A stretch of DNA of 64,000 nt from Apium graveolens. Lineage: Eukaryota > Streptophyta > Magnoliopsida > Apiales > Apiaceae. Of this stretch, positions 58,601 through 64,000 are shown piece by piece. Each line of letters starts with the position of its first letter. Positions within the stretch are counted from its first letter, which is position 1. The notes beneath the pieces are model-generated. The model was given only the letters and a program-made list of their open reading frames with translations. It did no database searches and was not told the DNA's origin. The stretch covers positions 52,859,204-52,923,203 of the forward strand of contig NC_133653.1 in the NCBI RefSeq assembly GCF_009905375.1, given 5' to 3'. The position numbers and the translations under genes are program-made.

Positions 58601-59654
58601 TTGATTGTAAATGGTCAATACTATTTGATTGGAGATGTGACAAAAATATTTAGAATACGGTGAATTATGTCGAACCAAAACAATATATACCACTCCTAGT
58701 TGAACGAGCATTAAGAAAGAAGAACTAAAAGAGAAGAATTTGGGTAAACATCATTGACTCAAGGGATTCATGTTACTTCAAGAATATAGTACAAGACATA
58801 GATGTCAAAAAAGACTTTCTGATAATATGACATAAAGAAAAGAATAAACGTTATATGTGACTACATGTCAAGGAAGAACATTTCATTTAGTTCCATATAA
58901 GGACTCCTTGGAACCAAAATAAATGATAATATGGGTTGGAATATGCAGGTGATGCCTCCAGGTTAGTAAATCTCTCTACTCGATTTTGATTCAAGGGAAG
59001 TAAGGTATGATGATACGTTTGTGCGTTAATCATATCCACTCAGGATTTTCTCGTTAATTCTTAATTTTGAAATAATTTCAGGAATGTTGGAAATCAAATA
59101 CATCAGAGTTTCAGTATACCATGCGCAGATGGACAAGAAGATTAAGAGAACGATGAAAGAACCTTGAATACAATTGAAAGCGATTATGAACTAGGTCTAT
59201 TGAACCAAGAGACGTGTGGGAATGAAATTCAACCATCAATAACTATCGGAAATGTTCATAAGCACAAATTACTAGAATTAGAAGGAAAATAGAATTAAGA
59301 TACGTTATGCTGGTCCTTTTGAGACAATAAAATAGGCAGGATAAGTGAAAGTGAGTTGGCTTCACCACCACCCGTATAGCAGGTTCATAGGGTGTTTATA
59401 TGTGTATACCCAGGAAGAGAAATTTAGCTCCGTTATATATAAAATGGAGACCTGAGTGGAGTTCTATAAGCAACAAATAGATTATGATGTTAGCGAGAGG
59501 CTGTTGAGGAATGATTGACATTGTACGTTAAAGTTTATGAAAAGTTGTAAGATGGAAATATCAACCTGAGAAAATGGAAGTGAGATACTTGAATGTATCA
59601 TTATCTGATCCTTAGTATGAACCTGAGGACAGAATCCTTTTAAGGGGGGAAGGA

Positions 59655-62600
59655 TGTAACATCCGGGACATAGCGCATAATTATTTTTATCAATAAATGA
59701 TTATTAAATGATTATTATGTGATTTTTGGTCAATTATCGGATGAATGGTGTTGATATTTGGATGTTATATATGATAAAATATGAGTATATTAATTTTATT
59801 ATGTCCAGAATAAAATATAGATGATTGTGATATTTTTTTCTGGTAATTTTTAGAGTGTTATATGATTTTATAATGATTTATGAATTTATTAATTATTTTC
59901 TGAATAATTACAAAACTATTTTATAAAGTCGGGAATCGTCTAACTTCAACTGTTTTTACATTTTTACAACCCGAAACTCTTCCGAAAACCCCTACATAAA
60001 CTAATCTGGTAATTCGGGACATATTCCGTATTTTAACTTTTTCGATCCGGAATACGCTTTAACCCATGCTCGTCCCGGCACAAGATTTTCGATATGATAA
60101 TCATTTCGATAAATCAACAAAACTCATATTCTCAAAAGACGGGATAATATTATGTTATTTTTGTATAAAGTGTTTTATGAAAAGCCCGGTCTGGATAATT
60201 ATCCAATACGGGTATCAAATCGGATCATTTTTGCAGTTACTTAGCGGCTAAGTAACTAATTTATCGATCCAATACGATCCAACGGGTATTATTTTTTTAA
60301 AACTATAAATACCATTTATTTATATTTATTTATTGTTTTATTATATAAAAATCAGAAAATAAAAATAAAATCAGAAAATTCCCTGAAACTATTCTTGGTG
60401 TTCTTGAGAATCAAGGCATGATTTCGGCCAGATCTGGAAACCATATTAGGTCGTATTTGTAACAAAATTGAAGCTCTCGATGAGCTCTACAAGTTTATAT
60501 CATCAAATCATATCTCAGGTTAGTGAAATTAAAATTTCAATTTTAGGGTTTATGATTCGATTTAGAGGTTTTTGATTCTTGGGTTATTGATTGATTCTGA
60601 GGATTGGAATAGCTTTTCTATGTGATTTGCAATTGATTCGTATAGTTATTTGTACCAAACGGTTCCCTGAATTCTGAAGTCGAGTTCTTTGTTTTCGAAC
60701 ATTTTTATTTTTGATTTTTGAAAGATATATATTCTTGTTGTTAATTTTGATTATGGAGTTTGACTATGTATTTCATAAGCTTTGATTTCGTGTATATATT
60801 GCAAAATTTGGTTGAGTTTTTGATGTAATCGCAATTTCGCCGGAAAGCTTAGTCGGGAATTGAGTTTTGATCTGATTTTGTACTCGAGTGATAGGTTTTT
60901 GTTCTTATTAACCCTGTTTAGTTGCTGAGATGAATCTAGTCCGATTTTTCTGAGAAACTAGGTCGAACAGGGTTGTTTTTGGACTGCCGAAAAAAGCTCG
61001 CGTTGCCGGCTTTAATGGCAACCTTGATCGGAATGTTGGATTCTTCAAGTGGTTGAGATGGTGGCTTTGTCTGAATTTCTGGTATAATTATAGATACTAC
61101 TGAGTCCAAAACGGTGCAAAATCATGTGATTTTGAGTTGGGTGAAAACTCGCCAGAATTTATCGCCGGCCGAGGTCGTCAGTTTCCGGTCGGTTTCAAAC
61201 CCGACCCGGAAGTTCTTCAAGACCCGTTTGCCTGATTTGCTTGACCCGGTTTCGATCCTATTCAACCTGAATTCAATAGCTTCAGATTTTTCTTTTTAAA
61301 AATAAGTCAAAATCATTTCTAAATTCTAAAAATTAATTATTTATTTTCTGAAAATTATTTTTAATTCTAAAATAAATCCTAATTAATTAATTAATTGATT
61401 TAGTTGATAATTATTTAATTATTTAGTCAATGAATTTAAATATTAATTGATTAATTAATTTAGTTAGTTTTTAATTAAATTTAATTGATTATTTAATTGG
61501 ATTAAATTATTTATTTTGATTTAAAAATACCGAAAAATAGTTTCAAACTTTAAAATATTATTTTAAATTATTTTTAAGGCTCGATAGTTATTATAAAATT
61601 ACTTTAAAGTCATATTCGGATATTCGAACCCTATTATTTAATTATAAAATGATTTGGAGATCCATTTTTATTCTGAAAAATGTTCAAAAATTTGTATTAA
61701 ATAGACCGTTCGTCCGTTTAATACGAAACGAACGCCTCTAGACTTAAAAAAATATTTTGCTTCTATTAAATATATTTTTGAGACCTAAATTCTTTTGTAT
61801 CAAAAGGGCATTTGTTGTATGAATCATTCTGAGTCGATTATTGATCAATAAAATACTCTTTTTGACCCGATTTCAATTCCAATTGTATCGAGACTTATCT
61901 TTTGACGATTTAACTTATGTGCTACATGAATTAAGTGACTATGTGTTATATGAAATATGTGATATGTGCCTTGTGTATTTATGTGTTATGTGGATAATGA
62001 GTCCACGTGTCTATTAAACTTTATATGATTAAAGATTATCCTAATCTGTTATTATCGGGCGGGTAGAAGATAAGGAGAAATGTATAGACTAGACAATTAT
62101 ATATTATCAGTTAATTGAATGGTATCTTTTATGATAGATCTACATAGTTCGAGGCATTCAAGGCCAGACAGAGATAGTAAAAGTAAAGCCTGTTTACGTG
62201 TAGTAATGAAATGAGTGGATTCAGTATAGATATAAACCTGAAATGGTGAATGACAAGAAAGGTCAAGTAGCCTATCAATGAAAATACAGATACATCACGA
62301 CTGAGTGATATGGCAGATAGTTAAAGATCAGAGGTTTATCAATTGAAGCAAGCATTCCTTACTTTTCTCGTAAAATACTGCAAATACTTCATTCCAATTC
62401 TAAGTTCAAAATAGTTAACTGTTTCATATTTCGCTGTAATTTACTCTTAATTATGCAAGTTCCTTTCAGTATTGTTCCTATGTTATCGATTGCTCTCTTG
62501 AGAAAATACCCATTCTTTCGGGTTATTTACGAACCTTGAATTGGGATGTTTTGAAATCAAAATAATTCGACATTAAAATACTTCATGGACTGGATGGTTA

Positions 62601-63075
62601 CGATTAGGGCCGGGTATGAACCGGACCCTTGATTATGAGGCCATAGTTTTTTGGGTACCCCATATGTTGGTTGGGTCTTTGTAGTTGGGTATAGATCTGC
62701 ACTGTATCCTAACTGATCAGCAGGTTATAGTGCATATGTTGGTTTCTAGTGTCCAGTCTAATTTATTGTTGATTGCCATTAATGGCATTCCTTCTTGAAT
62801 AGTTTATAAGTACAAAATCAAACAAATATTTGATTCAAAGAGATGAATCAGTGAAACGTTCACTATTTTTTTACAGAAAAATGTGATTTATGATTAAAGG
62901 CCAATGAGGGCCGATGTTTTATTTGCTCAATTGTTTTAAATAAACAAAGATGTTTTGAAATCATTCAAAAAAAAATTGTTTCCAGAAGTTTCTTTGATCT
63001 AATACCTTGAAAACCATTATGATACTTGCTGGGCATTTTTGACTCACTCTTGCTTTATAAAATCCTATTTCTTTT
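59655..63075 (+). repeat. Gypsy 3' LTR, 3'-truncated
   Basis: TGTAACATCCGGG... aligns to 45230 onward, with substitutions and small insertions (for example at 59945-60035 and 60116-60170), up to CCTATTTCTTTT (63075). The equivalent of 48565-48858 is missing. Confidence 0.85.
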
Positions 63076-63080
63076 GCTCA

Positions 63081-64000
63081 GTCTGTCAACTGTTTTTTTT
63101 TACTTTCGTGTTGTGAGCTTTCTTGTTCAATTTACCCTCATGCCATATTAGTCGGAGCACTTGTTTGACGTTTTTGTAGAACTATAACTAAAGTTTATTG
63201 CAGAACTATAACTAAAGTATATTGCAGAAGCTATATGTATGTGTTTTGCAAAAGGAAAACTACATCTTGTCATTCACCTTTTAAATTGACACAAATACAT
63301 GTAGATATATACTCAACACACACCCAGAGTGGTGGCAAAAAACTAGGAGCTAAGCCTGCAACTTCCTGACTTATTCAAATGGTTAGCACTACTCCACTAA
63401 CTCCTAATAAAACTATTGTTTAAAAACTAGGAGCTAAGCCTGCAACTTCCTGACTTAGTCACTGTTGTTTAAAACCAAATACATGAGCTTTATTTTACTA
63501 AACAAAAAAAATAAATAATAACTAAATTTAAGATTATTCCAATAATTTTCTATGAGAGTAAGACGAAACTTAGTCATTGATTTTGGAATCTTGACTTCAT
63601 CTTTACTTATCTTAACATTAGCCTCTTGTACAACCATATCGTGTCCAGACACAACAGTTCCTGTTTGAAGCGGAGGTAAACCATTTCCATAGTTTTGATG
63701 GTTCACAATATTTTGGCCAAGAGATTGTTCAAAAGATAGACATTTTGAGCTCCCACGGAAAGTATAGAATGTACTTCACCTGGTTTCGATTGTTCGGTGA
63801 CATCAAAAATTGAGTTGATTCATTTTACTGAAGACAACAAACTCTGAGTGAGAGGAAACGATGGTTGAAAGGAAGTTGATGGCTCCAAACTGAATGAATC
63901 TTGTAAATATAGAAACCTACAAGAATTTCCCTTTGCACACCACCCTTTGGCAAACAAAATCATAAATAAGAACAGATCTTTCAGTCCCAACCGCATTATT
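63081..64000 (-). pseudogene. CCCH zinc-finger exon, copy 4, broken (runs off window)
   Basis: Pieces 63081-63174 and 63545-64000 match copy 1 from about 178 upward. Broken by the gypsy element at its 3' side, a solo LTR in the middle, small deletions (for example around 63760) and a stop after SSVK-like sequence (SVK* as in copy 2). The finger lies near 63920-63980; the acceptor is beyond the window end. Confidence 0.8.
63175..63544 (-). mobile_element. Probable Copia solo LTR in zinc-finger copy 4
   Basis: A 370-bp insert absent from other copies. Starts TGTAGAAC and ends TATTCCAATA. Phrases such as CCTGCAACTTCCTGACTTA (twice, about 63354 and 63439) and the AAGATTATTCCAA end resemble the Copia LTRs here. 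Flanks GTTTT (63170-63174) and ATTTT (63545-63549) fit a 5-bp duplication with one change. Confidence 0.6.

Larger units (their letters stand above)
48859..59654 (+). pseudogene. Gypsy gag-pol remains, heavily decayed
   Basis: No frame longer than about 130 codons survives (excluding 51150-56066, the CACTA). Faint traces remain: a gag-like piece at about 49950-50100 and 57040-57250, and, near 59360, a PPV..VHRVF stretch like the LPPxLxxVHxVFHVS motif at the end of gypsy integrases. A terminal PEDRILL stretch follows at 59620-59645 just before the polypurine tract. I could not find the reverse transcriptase YxDD motif. The order of traces is consistent with Ty3/gypsy, but single domains are uncertain. 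Confidence 0.5.
45230..63075 (+). mobile_element. Ty3/gypsy LTR retrotransposon with very long LTRs, degenerate
   Basis: 5' LTR 45230-48858; tRNA-Met primer site; heavily mutated interior 48859-59654 interrupted by a CACTA element; polypurine tract AAGGGGGGAAGGA just before the 3' LTR at 59655. The 3' LTR lacks its last ~290 bp, so no right target duplication is available (left flank CTACA). LTR length and the Met primer resemble Tekay/Del-type chromoviruses (inference). It is inserted in zinc-finger copy 4. Confidence 0.85.
44193..64000. repeat. Tandem segmental repeat, unit U4 (runs off the window)
   Basis: Backbone is seen at 44193-44270 and again at 63081-64000. The 18.8 kb between is a Ty3/gypsy insertion complex with about 130 nt of exon lost. 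Confidence 0.8.

Overview
The window looks like nuclear DNA of a flowering plant, probably a eudicot. It is AT-rich, has spliced gene fragments with GT..AG introns, and is dominated by nested plant transposons (Copia, Ty3/gypsy, hAT, MULE and CACTA). No complete ordinary gene is present. I could not fix the species or family.

The backbone is a tandem array of four diverged copies of one segment. Copies begin at about 1 (U1), 14669 (U2), 33021 (U3) and 44193 (U4). Each carries, on the minus strand, the 3' part of a CCCH zinc-finger gene: a 665-nt exon with a C-x7-C-x5-C-x3-H finger and a conserved C-terminal region. A 30-nt terminal exon lies at the end of the preceding copy. The exon is open in U1 and U3. 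In U2 it is split by a hAT element and has stops. In U4 it is split by a large Ty3/gypsy element and a solo LTR. The 5' part of the gene is absent everywhere, so these are fragments or pseudogenes. Behind the exon comes about 4.6 kb of shared noncoding DNA.

U1 (1-14668): zinc-finger exon, noncoding flank, a MULE with 9-bp target duplications (5395-8751) with a CACTA-like element nested in it, an insert of mixed transposon remains, a small non-autonomous hAT-like element, and a tRNA-like segment. U2 (14669-33020): hAT in the zinc-finger exon, a defective Copia element (19194-23352), a left-truncated CACTA that carries pieces of a BRCT-domain gene and is itself interrupted by a young Copia element (25353-30181), then a TIR element. 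U3 (33021-44192): open zinc-finger exon, the same MULE at the same site as in U1, a CACTA end, a strong hairpin, and the same small hAT-like element and tRNA-like segment. U4 (44193-64000): the zinc-finger copy is broken by a Ty3/gypsy element with LTRs of about 3.6 kb. Inside that element sits a 4.9-kb non-autonomous CACTA (51150-56066, 3-bp target duplication) filled by a satellite-like array of about 175-bp monomers.

The most notable signals are: (1) the CACTA-borne 175-bp satellite, with a dimeric higher-order pattern and an orientation switch, whose monomer also occurs in the CACTA-like element of U1; (2) the BRCT gene fragment, with its intron, carried in a CACTA remnant; (3) the tandem zinc-finger-exon array, whose shared and private insertions allow the order of duplication and transposition to be read.
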